A stretch of DNA of 64,000 nt, from contig NZ_AP023441.1 of NCBI RefSeq assembly GCF_019976755.1, forward strand, positions 5,329,501-5,393,500, in the 5' to 3' direction. The notes beneath the pieces are model-generated. The model was not told the origin of the DNA and did no database searches. It saw nothing but the letters and a program-made list of their open reading frames with translations. A program made the position numbers and the translations under genes. The stretch comes from Nostoc sp. MS1 (GTDB lineage Bacteria; Cyanobacteriota; Cyanobacteriia; Cyanobacteriales; Nostocaceae). This document shows, piece after piece, positions 16,602 to 25,763 of this stretch; the first letter of the stretch is position 1, and the number at the start of each line of letters is the position of its first letter.

Positions 16602-17303
16602 ATGTGTGGAAGATTTACTTTAACCCAGTCACCAGAAGCATTAGCCGAAGTTTTTCATGTCCAGCAGCTTCTGGATTTAGAGGCGCAATATAACATTGCA
16701 CCTACGCAAACTGTAGTGACAGTGTTACATAGTGCCGAGAGTGACAAACGAGAATTTCAAAAATTGAGGTGGGGTTTAATACCTTCATGGGCTAAAGATC
16801 CGTCAATATCGACCAAGCTCATCAACGCTCGATCTGAAACTCTTGCCGAAAAACCATCTTTTCGTTCAGCTTTCAAGCAACGACGCTGTTTAATAGTGGC
16901 TGATGGCTTTTATGAATGGCAAAGAAAGCAGGGAAAAAAACAACCTTTTTATTTTCGCTTGAAAGATGAGCAACCCTTTGGCTTTGCCGGATTGTGGGAA
17001 AAATGGACAAACCCTGAAGGAGAGGTAATTAACTCCTGTACAATTGTAACCACAACAGCTAACGAAGTACTCCAACCAATCCATGACAGAATGCCAGTAA
17101 TCTTAGCTCCCCAAGATTATGATTTGTGGTTAGATCCCCAAGAGCAAAAGCCCCAAGCGTTACAACACTTATTATCGCCCTATCCAGCCGCAGAAATGAC
17201 TTCCTACCCAGTTAGCACTGTAGTCAATAGCTCAAAACACAATAGCGCCGAGTGCATTATCCCCCAGGGCGAGCAGAATAGCTCCCTAAATCAGTTACAT
17301 TAA
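16602..17303 (+). CDS. SOS response-associated peptidase, HMCES/YedK type (233 aa)
   Basis: The protein begins MCGRFTLT; after removal of Met1, Cys2 is the residue that forms a thiazolidine crosslink with abasic sites in single-stranded DNA. The other key residues are present: N31 (YNIAPTQ), N75/R77 (INARSET), E105 (DGFYEW) and H161 (HDRMPVIL). It protects abasic sites and later releases itself. Length is typical. It stands alone, with an inverted repeat behind it (AGTGAACA/TGTTCACT, about 17329-17362). Confidence 0.95.
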   Translation: MCGRFTLTQSPEALAEVFHVQQLLDLEAQYNIAPTQTVVTVLHSAESDKREFQKLRWGLIPSWAKDPSISTKLINARSETLAEKPSFRSAFKQRRCLIVADGFYEWQRKQGKKQPFYFRLKDEQPFGFAGLWEKWTNPEGEVINSCTIVTTTANEVLQPIHDRMPVILAPQDYDLWLDPQEQKPQALQHLLSPYPAAEMTSYPVSTVVNSSKHNSAECIIPQGEQNSSLNQLH

Positions 17304-17422
17304 CTATTTAGGGGAGTAAGAACTTAATTAGTGAACAGTGATCAGGTATTGTTCACTATTCACTGATGACTGTTAACTGAGACACTCACTCATCTCTCAG
17401 CACCACAAGCATAGAAACGCAT

Positions 17423-17944
17423 ATGCCAAGAACACAGAAAAACGATAATTTTGTTGATAAATCCTTTACTGTAATGGCAGATATCATTCTCAAAATACTG
17501 CCAGCCAACAAAAAAGCTAAAGAAGCATTTGTTTATTATCGAGATGGCATGTCAGCGCAGGCAGAAGGTGAATATGCCGAGGCTTTGGAATACTATGAAG
17601 AAGCCCTCACTTTAGAAGAAGATGCCAACGATCGCGGATTTATTTTTTATAATATGGGGCTAATATATGCTAGTAACGGCGACCACGAAAAAGCCCTAGA
17701 ACTTTATCACCAAGCCATTGAAAATAATCCCCGCCTACCCCAAGCCTTGAATAATATAGCCGTCATTTACCACTACCAAGGCGAAAAAGCCAAAGAAGCT
17801 GGTGATAATGACGGTGGTGAAGCCTTGTTTGATCAAGCCGCCGACTATTGGGTACGCGCAATTCGCATGGCTCCCAACAACTACATCGAAGCCCAAAACT
17901 GGCTAAAAACCACCGGAAGGATGCAAATTGACGTATTCTTTTAG
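17423..17944 (+). CDS. ycf3: Photosystem I assembly protein Ycf3 (173 aa)
   Basis: Ycf3 is a TPR protein that helps assemble the photosystem I core at the thylakoid membrane. The sequence has the conserved start MPRTQKNDNFVDKSFTVMADI, then TPR units (KEAFVYYRDGMSAQAEGEYAEALEYYEEAL, FIFYNMGLIYASNGDHEKALELYHQAI and LPQALNNIAVIYHYQGEKA), and ends with IEAQNWLKTTGRM. Length is that of the family. Confidence 0.97.
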   Translation: MPRTQKNDNFVDKSFTVMADIILKILPANKKAKEAFVYYRDGMSAQAEGEYAEALEYYEEALTLEEDANDRGFIFYNMGLIYASNGDHEKALELYHQAIENNPRLPQALNNIAVIYHYQGEKAKEAGDNDGGEALFDQAADYWVRAIRMAPNNYIEAQNWLKTTGRMQIDVFF

Positions 17945-18062
17945 TCATTAGTCATTAGTCCATAGTCTATAGTTTTAAACCTAAATCTTGAGGTTGCGAC
18001 TGTTGACTGTTGACTATTGACCACTAACAACACTTCGACAAGCTCAGTGCAACGCTGACCAC
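17945..18062. repeat. Intergenic short tandem repeats between ycf3 and gatC
   Basis: The spacer is built of heptamer-type repeats: TTAGTCA/TTAGTCC units just behind ycf3, then TTGACTG/TTGACTA units and CACTAAC. It also contains CTTCGACAAGCTCAGTGC, a dispersed motif often seen in bacterial intergenic DNA. Similar TTAGTCA/ACTAATG arrays occur in this window at about 18361-18427, 19420-19445, 38100-38130 and 41518-41570. Confidence 0.8.
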
Positions 18063-18072
18063 TAACAAAATT

Positions 18073-18363
18073 ATGATTGACCGCGAACAAGTCCGTAAAG
18101 TAGCTTTGCTTGCCCGTTTAGAATTGACTCCAGAGGAGGAGGAACAATTTACTACTCAACTGGGAAGTATTTTAGATTACGTTGAGCAATTAAATGAATT
18201 AGACGTGAGTAATGTACCTCCCACAACAAGGGCAATTGATGTTAGCAACGTCACCAGAAAAGATGATTTGCAACCCTACGCTGATAGAGAAGCTATTCTT
18301 AGCAGTGCGCCTGAACAAGAAGGCGAGTTTTTCAAAGTACCAAAAATCCTTAATGCTGAATAG
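18073..18363 (+). CDS. gatC: Glutamyl-tRNA(Gln) amidotransferase subunit C (96 aa)
   Basis: GatC stabilises the GatA amidase in the GatCAB complex, which turns Glu-tRNA(Gln) (or Asp-tRNA(Asn)) into the amide form. The sequence matches: MIDREQVRKVALLARLELTPEEEEQFTTQL, ILDYVEQLNELDVSNVPPTT and the final EGEFFKVPKIL. Full length. The other gat genes are not in the window. Confidence 0.96.
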   Translation: MIDREQVRKVALLARLELTPEEEEQFTTQLGSILDYVEQLNELDVSNVPPTTRAIDVSNVTRKDDLQPYADREAILSSAPEQEGEFFKVPKILNAE

Positions 18364-18440
18364 TCAATAGTCAACAGTCAACAGTCAACAGCTAATGACT
18401 ATGGACTAATGACTAATGACTAATGACAAAGGAGTAATTT

Positions 18441-19421
18441 ATGGGTCTGGGTGTTCTTAAAGATGGTCAGTGGATACCTGAGCGGGATCAAGAAGATTCC
18501 CAAGGTAAATTTGTTCGTCCTTCAACTACATTTCGTCACCAGATTACAGCTGATGGCTCTAGTGGGTTTAAGGCTGAATCTGGACGATATCATTTATATA
18601 TTTCTTGGGCTTGTCCTTGGGCGTGTCGCACCGCAATTATGCGCCAATTGAAGGGTCTAGAAAATGTTATTGGTCTATCAGTAGTCGCGCCAGTAATTGA
18701 GCAAAATAGTTGGGAATTTAGTGATGAGCCAGGGTGTATTCCTGATACTGTTAATGGTACTCAATACCTCTGGCAAGTTTATCTCAAAGCTGATTCTAAT
18801 TATACTGGGCGGGTAACAGTTCCAGTTTTATGGGATAAGCAAACCCAAACTATTGTCAATAACGAATCCCGCGAAATTATTCGGATGTTGGATACAGAAT
18901 TTGAATCTTTGGCACAAAAAGATATCAATTTCTATCCACAACATTTACAAAAGGTAATTGACGAGACAATAGACGCTATTTATCAGCCTATAAATAACGG
19001 TGTTTATCGGGCTGGTTTTGCAACATCTCAGTCAGCCTACGATGAAGCAGTAACAGAATTATTTGCAGCCCTTGATTATTGGGAAAATATATTAGGAAAA
19101 CAACGCTACCTGTGTGGGAATCAAATTACCGAGGCGGACTGGTGTATGTTTACTACCCTATTTCGCTTCGATGCAGTTTATTACGTGCATTTTAAATGCA
19201 ACCTACACCGAATTGTAGAATATCCTAATCTTTGGAACTATCTCAAGGAACTCTATCAATTTCCAGGGGTGAGAGAAACCTGTAATCTGGATCATATTAA
19301 GCGCCATTATTACAAGAGCCATCCCAAAGTAAACCCTACTCGCATTGTTCCAAAAGGGCCTGTAATTAATTTTGATGAACCTCATAACCGGGGTGAGAAA
19401 TTTGTAGCTGTTGGTGTTTGA
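18441..19421 (+). CDS. Glutathionyl-hydroquinone reductase (Xi-class GST), 326 aa
   Basis: The Xi-class catalytic motif is clear: YISWACPWACRT with Cys58 as nucleophile (usual form CPWAHR, here with Cys instead of His at 62). Also typical are the long N-terminal part (KDGQW...QGKFVRPSTTFRHQI), VPVLWDKQTQTIVNNESREIIRM, and the C-terminal ITEADWCMFTTLFRFDAVYYVHFKCN and HYYKSHPKVNPTRIVPKGP. Such enzymes reduce glutathionyl-hydroquinones with glutathione. AAAGGAG stands about 9 nt before the ATG. Confidence 0.94.
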   Translation: MGLGVLKDGQWIPERDQEDSQGKFVRPSTTFRHQITADGSSGFKAESGRYHLYISWACPWACRTAIMRQLKGLENVIGLSVVAPVIEQNSWEFSDEPGCIPDTVNGTQYLWQVYLKADSNYTGRVTVPVLWDKQTQTIVNNESREIIRMLDTEFESLAQKDINFYPQHLQKVIDETIDAIYQPINNGVYRAGFATSQSAYDEAVTELFAALDYWENILGKQRYLCGNQITEADWCMFTTLFRFDAVYYVHFKCNLHRIVEYPNLWNYLKELYQFPGVRETCNLDHIKRHYYKSHPKVNPTRIVPKGPVINFDEPHNRGEKFVAVGV

Positions 19422-19488
19422 CAGTTGACAGTTGACAGTTGACAATGATTAGTAGTTTTTCTCCCTCATCTCCCCATCTCCCAATTCC

Positions 19489-22400
19489 CTACTCCCCAAA
19501 ACAAAGCTGATACTTTTCTTTAGTGATATTGGGGTTGGTGGTGAGATAATTATTTAGGCGATCGCAAGCTCGATTTAGTAACTCATCTAAATTTAGGGTT
19601 TGTAGTTCTATCCCTTGTAGGTTCCAAAGTTTGACTTTAAAATCATGTCCACCGGATACCAAGAGTTTACCGTCAGGACTAAAACTTATACTCCTCACCC
19701 CGCCTTGATGTCCTTGAAACGTTTTTAATAAAGTGCTATTGACTACGTTCCAAAGTTTAATTGTACCATCATCACTAGCTGAGGCAATGGTTTTGCCATC
19801 AGGCGAAAAGCTGAGGTTGTAAACTACATCACTATGTCCCTGCAAGGTGGAAATCAATTCACCGTCTAAATTCCAGAGTTTGATGGTTTGATCCTGGCTA
19901 GTTGAGGCGAGAGTTTTACCATCAGGAGAAAAATGGACACTCCACACACTAGCACTATGACCTTGTAAAGTCTTGATGAGACTACCATCTAAACTCCAAA
20001 TTTTCACGGTTTTATCAGCACTGGCGGAGACAATAGTTTTTCCATCAGGACTAAATTGCACATCAGTCACCCAACCAGTATGACCTGAGAGGGTTTTCAA
20101 CAGACGACCATCTATAGTCCACAGTTTGATGGTTTTGTCGCCACTGCCAGAAGCTAAGATTTTACTGTCAGGACTGAAACTCATACTCGTTACCCAATGG
20201 TTATGTCCTGGAAGAATACGTAATAATCTACCTTCCCGGTTATAAAGGTGGATAGTATGGTCAGAACTAGCTAAAGCAACGATTTTACCATTGGGTGCAA
20301 AGCTGGCGCTGGTGACATCAGGAAGTGGAGAAGATAAAGTTTGCAGTAATTTACCCTGCAAACTCCAGACTTTCATAGTGTTATCAGCGCTGAGACTGGT
20401 AATAGTCCGACCATCATCACTGAATTTAACGTAACCTACACTGCCTTTATGTCCCTGAAAAGTTTTTGGTAGAGTTCTATCCACAGCCCACAATCTAACT
20501 GTATTATCATCACTACCTGAAGCTAATGTATTGCCATCAGGACTAAAACTGAGGGCGTTAACTTCATGTCCATGACCATAAAAAGTATTTAATATATTGC
20601 CGTCCTTAGACCAGAGGTGAATAGTTTTATCAGCACTGGCGGTAGCAATTAACTGACCATCTGGTGAGAAAATTACTCGCCAAACGGCTGCATTATGTCC
20701 TACTAGAGTTTTTAACAGAGTACCGCTACGACTCCAGAGTTTCACATTATGATCTGCACTAGCTGAAGCAATTATTTTTCCATCGGGACTAAAGCTGACA
20801 CTTAATACTTCTTTTGTATGGGAAGGGATAGTTGTTAACAGGCGACCATCTAAACCCCACAGCCTAATTGTACCGTCATCACTACCAGAGGCAATGGTAT
20901 CACCTTCTGGGGAAAAGCTGACACTATTGACACCTTGGCTATGTCCATTCAGGGTAAGGAGTAATTTGCCTTCTCGACTCCAAAGATTAATGGTATTGTC
21001 ATCGCTACCAGAGGCAATAACTTTACCATTAGGTGAAAAACTGACACTGTTGACACCCTGACTATGCCCTTTGAGTGTGTTGATTAATTGACCATTACGA
21101 TGCCAAAGTTTAATAGTACCATCAGCACTAGCTGAAGCTAATATTTCACCATCGGGGGAGAAACTAACACTATTAACCCCATCACTATGACCCGTGAGCG
21201 TGTTGAGTAATTTACCATCTCTGCGCCAAAGATGGATGCTGTTATCTGCGCTACCAGAAGCAATAACATCTCCATCGGGTGAGTAACTGACGCTAGTTAC
21301 CCAAGCATTTTCTAGGAAACGATTTTGTTCTTGGGTGCTGTAAACTGCTTGTTGTAAAATAGTTGCAGTTTGCATCCGGGTATTTTCGGGTACTCCTAGC
21401 CGGATTTTTTGTACTTCCTTACCAGCTTGTACACTAGTTACCAGTGCTTCTAATTGCTGGTGGGAGAGAAGAAAGTTTTCTGAAAGAGAATTTAACGCTT
21501 CAATTTCCTGGAGTTGGGCTTTTTGGCTTTGTTGATAAGCAAACACAGCTAAACCAAAGGCTGTCAAACCCAAGGTACTGATAATAGCTACAGCACTTTG
21601 TGCTTGTCTAAGTCGGCTTTGTTCCTTACGCTGTTTACGTTGTCGCTCATGCAGACAAGCCTCAATAAAATGCTGCACATCCTGGGATAATTCATCAGTG
21701 TAGTTGACATAAATTTCTTCGGCTTCCGCTAAACGAATACCCTGTAACAAGAAGTCAGGCTGATAGTCATTTTGTTTCCATAAAGCCGCAGCTTGTTCAA
21801 TTTGCCGATGCGATCGCATTCTACTGAGATTTTCCTCTAACCACCAGCGTAATGTAGACCAGTGGCGGATTATTACTTCGTGGGCTACTTCTATGGTTAC
21901 GGAGGGAGTAGGCAGAGATGGGGGAGATGAGGGAGATAGAAACTCTTCCCCTTTCCCCTTTCCCCTTTCCCCCTTCCCCTTCTTCTGTTCCCAGTCACCA
22001 TTGACTACTACTAACTTCGCCACCGTCAATACTTGCAGTGTTCTTTCTACCAACGCAACGGGATATTTTCTAACTATTAACTCTGACTTCAATACTCGTC
22101 TTCTGGTATCTTCCGTTCCTTCACCTAGCTGTGTTAGTGATAAGAAAATCCACCTTGTACATTCTTGGGCTTCTGCATCTAAGCTATCGTAAACCCCTTG
22201 GGCTTTTCGCTCCAACGCGCCTTTGATTCCACCCAAGTATTGTTGGTAAGCTTGTAAGGTAATTACTCCAATACTACGATATTCCCATAACTGTTCGAGA
22301 ACAAATTCCAGTAGTGGTAAATCTCCCGGTGAGTTGTGTAACTCTTGCAATAACACCTCGACTAATTCCGGTTCTACTGTTAACCCTACTTGTTCGGCTG

Positions 22401-24636
22401 GGTGAGTAATAATTCGGCGGTATTCTTCTTGGGTTAAGCAAGGCGGTAGCAAAATACTTGACTGCTGTAATAGTTTCGCCAAAGCTGGGACTTCTAAACA
22501 AGAGGCAATAAAATCTGCCCTGAGAGTAATGATTAATTTAAACTTGTTTGGTTCTAACTCTAACGCCCCTAAAACAGTATCCAGAAATTTCTGTTTATCT
22601 TCACTAGAGGCTAGGGTAAATAATTCTTCAAACTGGTCTATTACCAACACTACCATTGGTTCGCTGCGGTGATGTAGCCAATGGAGGAAGCCTTGCACCC
22701 CTTGGTATAACATCCCTTCTAATTGCATTTGTTGGTAAGCTCTCTCTCGCTCTGTACCGCTATCAACTAGGCAATGTGATAAGCTGACTAGAGGATTGTC
22801 ACCAGGACGGAAACTCCGCATCCACCAATCTTGACTTCCTGGTAATTGCTTACCCTGGCGTAGTTGGGCAATGACACCCGCCTGCACAACTGAAGATTTA
22901 CCACTCCCAGAAGCACCAACTAAGGCAATAAATGGTTTATTTGCTAAGTCTGCTATAAGTTCTTGAGTCAGGTTTTCTCTACCGTAGAAATATTGGGTGT
23001 CTTCTTCCTTAAAAGCTTGTAACCCTCGGTAGGGACAAATCCCTAAATCAACTGTAGTAGACTGATTACGCTTATTTGCTGTACTGGCGGGGATAATTTC
23101 AATTAAGCCTTGTGTACCCGATAGCCATATATGTAAGGGTAGTGGTGAGGATAGTTGCAATTGACTAATCCAAGCTGCTGCTGATAGGCTGGATTTTTCT
23201 TGGGCTGCTTGTAAGGTAGAGTGTAGAGTTTGAATAAATTGTCCAGGATTTTCTGGTGATGGGGCAGCCGCTATAATACATTGTCCTTGCTCAAACCCCA
23301 GTTGTAAATCTTCTACCCAATCTTGTAAGGATATATGACCGTGCTGACCCAGAGGTGTATCTAAGATGATAATTTGTTGGGTGTAGAGTGATCGCCTCAG
23401 TTGTTGTCTTAACCAAGAACGACTTAAGCGAATATCATCTCCTACCACTAATACAGGTTCTTCAGTCGCACTCCCTTCAATTCTTCCCCGCAAATATAAA
23501 AGTACGGTGGCAAAACTTCCTGGCTGTTTTTCTGCCTTTGTTTGGGTACTTTGCAAGCAATTTTGAATTATAGTCTGTAAATCTTGGCTAGTGTGAGCCA
23601 ATGGCCAATACTCAATCTCAAAACCACCAACACCACCTAAAAGTTTACTAAAACCTAAAGTAGTTTGATTAGTCGCTAACCCTTCCACAATTAAAGCTTT
23701 GCGTAAGTCAGGTGACGCAACTAACGCAGGCTTAACTCCCAGAATTACCTCACCTACACCTTCGACAATGCGCTTTGGTGTTTGCAGTGGATATTCAGAG
23801 TAAATCTTGTTATCCCCTCGGCTACGGTTTTGTTGATTAATTAACCTTAATTGCTGGTTGGTTTGTTCTATATATTGTCGCGTTTGGTGATAAACATAAC
23901 GATAAAGTCCATCAGCATCAATCAAACCTTGTGCGTCTGCGGCTTCACCCCGTAAACCCCGCATTAAATAATAAGTAAATACTCCATGTCCCAATTCGGG
24001 AAATTCCCAAGATTGTTGATTAGTATCACAGGAAAGTAAAGCGTATAAACCTTTACTCTTTTTCGCTCGTTGGCGTAGTAACTCCACCATCTGGGGTGTA
24101 GGATTGGGTAGAGATGTTTGTGTGTGGTTACTCTTACCACTCATCAACGTGAGATTACCACTATGACAAGCATCTAGCCATACTAACTGTGTCTGTGCTT
24201 GGCTGTTCCCCAAACATTGCAAAAGTTCCTGTAACCCTAAACCCGTGTTGAGTAAGTCATCTGTTTGAGTATCCGCTAGACACAAAATTGCTTGCTGAGA
24301 ATTTGGCTCTAGCATTCCATGACCAGAGAAGTAAAATAAAATCGTATCCTCTGGTTGAGCTTGGCGAATAACTTGGGATAAACTTTCGCGTACTGTAGCT
24401 AGGGTAGGCTGTTGGGCAGCAAAATCATGATGTACCCACTCTGCTTTTTGGGGAAATCTCCCAGTCGTATCAGCTAAAGCTGCTGCTAAACCTTGACAGT
24501 CAACAGCCGAGTAACGCAATGAAGGTAATTTTTCGTCTTGATATCGGTTAACCCCCAACAGCAACAGCCATAATTTCGCTTTCCCCGTCGCTAGGGTATG
24601 AGTTGAGTGACTGGTAGCAACACCGAGTGGAGACAT
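19489..24636 (-). CDS. Caspase-like (C14) / nSTAND ATPase / WD40 protein (1715 aa)
   Basis: Domains in order: a caspase/metacaspase-type peptidase (about 20-275) with the dyad His106 (FYFSGHGM) and Cys157 (LDACHSG); a linker; an nSTAND NTPase (about 545-960) beginning CPYRGLQAFKEEDTQYFYGRE with Walker A GASGSGKSS near 575 and VLVIDQFEELF as Walker B; a hydrophobic segment AIISTLGLTAFGLAVFAY near 1015-1035; and 14 WD40 repeats (about 1112-1680), enough for two seven-blade propellers. This is the STAND layout of a sensor (WD40), a switch (ATPase) and a protease effector, tied in cyanobacteria to programmed death or conflict responses. What it senses is unknown. Residues near 883-913 come from an in-frame short repeat. 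It is a single-gene unit. Confidence 0.94.
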   Translation of the reverse strand: MSPLGVATSHSTHTLATGKAKLWLLLLGVNRYQDEKLPSLRYSAVDCQGLAAALADTTGRFPQKAEWVHHDFAAQQPTLATVRESLSQVIRQAQPEDTILFYFSGHGMLEPNSQQAILCLADTQTDDLLNTGLGLQELLQCLGNSQAQTQLVWLDACHSGNLTLMSGKSNHTQTSLPNPTPQMVELLRQRAKKSKGLYALLSCDTNQQSWEFPELGHGVFTYYLMRGLRGEAADAQGLIDADGLYRYVYHQTRQYIEQTNQQLRLINQQNRSRGDNKIYSEYPLQTPKRIVEGVGEVILGVKPALVASPDLRKALIVEGLATNQTTLGFSKLLGGVGGFEIEYWPLAHTSQDLQTIIQNCLQSTQTKAEKQPGSFATVLLYLRGRIEGSATEEPVLVVGDDIRLSRSWLRQQLRRSLYTQQIIILDTPLGQHGHISLQDWVEDLQLGFEQGQCIIAAAPSPENPGQFIQTLHSTLQAAQEKSSLSAAAWISQLQLSSPLPLHIWLSGTQGLIEIIPASTANKRNQSTTVDLGICPYRGLQAFKEEDTQYFYGRENLTQELIADLANKPFIALVGASGSGKSSVVQAGVIAQLRQGKQLPGSQDWWMRSFRPGDNPLVSLSHCLVDSGTERERAYQQMQLEGMLYQGVQGFLHWLHHRSEPMVVLVIDQFEELFTLASSEDKQKFLDTVLGALELEPNKFKLIITLRADFIASCLEVPALAKLLQQSSILLPPCLTQEEYRRIITHPAEQVGLTVEPELVEVLLQELHNSPGDLPLLEFVLEQLWEYRSIGVITLQAYQQYLGGIKGALERKAQGVYDSLDAEAQECTRWIFLSLTQLGEGTEDTRRRVLKSELIVRKYPVALVERTLQVLTVAKLVVVNGDWEQKKGKGERGKGKGEEFLSPSSPPSLPTPSVTIEVAHEVIIRHWSTLRWWLEENLSRMRSHRQIEQAAALWKQNDYQPDFLLQGIRLAEAEEIYVNYTDELSQDVQHFIEACLHERQRKQRKEQSRLRQAQSAVAIISTLGLTAFGLAVFAYQQSQKAQLQEIEALNSLSENFLLSHQQLEALVTSVQAGKEVQKIRLGVPENTRMQTATILQQAVYSTQEQNRFLENAWVTSVSYSPDGDVIASGSADNSIHLWRRDGKLLNTLTGHSDGVNSVSFSPDGEILASASADGTIKLWHRNGQLINTLKGHSQGVNSVSFSPNGKVIASGSDDNTINLWSREGKLLLTLNGHSQGVNSVSFSPEGDTIASGSDDGTIRLWGLDGRLLTTIPSHTKEVLSVSFSPDGKIIASASADHNVKLWSRSGTLLKTLVGHNAAVWRVIFSPDGQLIATASADKTIHLWSKDGNILNTFYGHGHEVNALSFSPDGNTLASGSDDNTVRLWAVDRTLPKTFQGHKGSVGYVKFSDDGRTITSLSADNTMKVWSLQGKLLQTLSSPLPDVTSASFAPNGKIVALASSDHTIHLYNREGRLLRILPGHNHWVTSMSFSPDSKILASGSGDKTIKLWTIDGRLLKTLSGHTGWVTDVQFSPDGKTIVSASADKTVKIWSLDGSLIKTLQGHSASVWSVHFSPDGKTLASTSQDQTIKLWNLDGELISTLQGHSDVVYNLSFSPDGKTIASASDDGTIKLWNVVNSTLLKTFQGHQGGVRSISFSPDGKLLVSGGHDFKVKLWNLQGIELQTLNLDELLNRACDRLNNYLTTNPNITKEKYQLCFGE
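21895..21985. repeat. In-frame short repeat inside the caspase-WD40 gene
   Basis: Tandem CCCCTTT/CCTTTCC-type units and a GGGAGATG-type stretch lie inside the reading frame and encode a low-complexity peptide (KKGKGERGKGKGEEF, then SPSSPPSLPTPS). It lies between VVVNGDWEQ and VTIEVAHEVIIRHW in the C-terminal part of the nSTAND region, and does not break the frame. Confidence 0.85.
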
Positions 24637-25057
24637 TGTTTTTAATTCAAAATTAACTATGGTTAGACTTACGCCTCTGTCCTAAGAAAACAAGTTACAG
24701 AGGTTAAATGTGTATTTAATTACAAGTTCATAAGCATATATATTTAATTTCTAGTATTAAAAATACGTAGATTGGACAATACCCACTCAAAGGATAGGTA
24801 CTTAGTAGTTTTGTATTAGTTACTCTACTGTTTTGCCATGATTTAGGCTCAATATAAAAGACTTATTTTCCGTAAATGATGTTTCTTATAGGTATTATTT
24901 TGACATATTATGAACCCTTATAAATTAAGTTCTCCTTGTAGTTGGGTTTAATGTTTGTAATTTGATACACTTCTACATCAAAGCTTTTTCCAAAAAGTTA
25001 ACATTACAATACATTTGTGAATAACCAGTAGTAATCTACAATTTTTATTTCCAATAA
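24637..25057. other. Upstream region of the caspase-WD40 gene, no gene seen
   Basis: AT-rich spacer of about 420 bp between two minus-strand genes. It must hold the promoter of the caspase-WD40 gene. No ORF with a start and ribosome binding site, no strong hairpin and no tandem repeat were found. Confidence 0.4.
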
Positions 25058-25195
25058 TTAATAGGATTCAAAATCAGCCAAACTGGCTACATCAACAAGC
25101 TGGTCTTTGCTAAAGTATGAAAAGTAAAGGAATTTAGGGCTTAATTGTCCTACCTTTACTAGTCTTTCAAGAGCATTCAAAGCAGACTCATCCAT
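25058..25195 (-). CDS. Small unknown protein (45 aa)
   Basis: A short reading frame of 45 codons starts MDESALNALERLVKVGQLSP and ends DFESY. The ATG is preceded by AAGGAG at about 10 nt, a near-perfect ribosome binding site. Composition is protein-like (amphipathic first helix, aromatic KFLYFSYFSK centre). I do not recognise a family. It lies upstream of the caspase-WD40 gene on the same strand, about 420 bp away, and diverges from a region with a plus-strand terminator. Confidence 0.55.
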   Translation of the reverse strand: MDESALNALERLVKVGQLSPKFLYFSYFSKDQLVDVASLADFESY

Positions 25196-25228
25196 ATTAG
25201 TCTGCTCCTTCCTCAAATGTTGTCAGAT

Positions 25229-25368
25229 TTGTGATCATCATCGCTTTGGTTGGGCGATGTTATCACAAAACTTTCTCCTAACAAAAAACGGCAAAATTAA
25301 GATTATTACTCTTTGTTGATTTCCTCTGTTATACCTCGTACATTTTCATCTGTACGAGGTATTTTTTT
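25229..25368 (+). ncRNA. Possible small RNA ending in a strong terminator
   Basis: No ORF precedes the terminator at 25331-25368 on the plus strand, yet the stretch before it can fold: GTGAT...CATCGC pairs with GCGATG..ATCAC (about 25231-25265). A hairpin plus a terminator without a gene suggests a short transcript starting near 25200. Promoter and function are unknown; the terminator might instead belong to antisense transcription. Confidence 0.3.
25331..25368 (+). terminator. Strong rho-independent terminator without an upstream gene
   Basis: An 11-bp perfect stem (TACCTCGTACA with TGTACGAGGTA, loop TTTTCATC) is followed directly by a run of T. On the minus strand no T run follows, so the direction is plus. 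Confidence 0.8.
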
Positions 25369-25707
25369 GATGAATTTTATTTATCAAATATTTAGTGTTT
25401 GGTATCTCCTTTTTGAACTGTCTAACTGTGCTTAATACCTTCTCGCTCAAGTTTCCTTCTAAAGTTGTACTAAATGCGTGATACTTTTCTATATATCGTT
25501 CCAAGACAATACGCAACGTTAATACTACCAACTACTAACCATCGATTACTGACAAACTAAACAGTAATCTACATCCTTATATGGGGTTAAAAACTATAAA
25601 TATTAACGTGTAACTTTAGTTTTAAATTTTCCAGAAAATTGTCATTTTTTTATCTGACTGGTGGCTGATGTAGATAAAAGTTTTAATTAGTTTCCTAGAA
25701 AAAAGAG

Positions 25708-25737
25708 AAGACACGAAATAATTAATTCATGTGTCTT
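25708..25737 (+). promoter_or_regulatory. Hairpin in the leader of the Mn catalase gene
   Basis: AAGACAC pairs with GTGTCTT, continued by GAA with TTC after a 2-nt bulge, and ends 26 nt before the catalase ATG. It could be a transcript-stabilising or attenuating structure, or an operator. Confidence 0.4.
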
Positions 25738-25763
25738 ATTTCTGTCGCTAATTAGGGTACAAA

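Noticed and set aside
17945..18062. Repeated units that might suggest a CRISPR array
   Set aside because: The units are 7-8 bp in tandem without unique spacers; they are short tandem repeats. No CRISPR array or cas gene was seen in the window.
25346..25531. 61-codon minus-strand open frame
   Set aside because: Its end overlaps the strong terminator hairpin and it has no start signal; likely chance.
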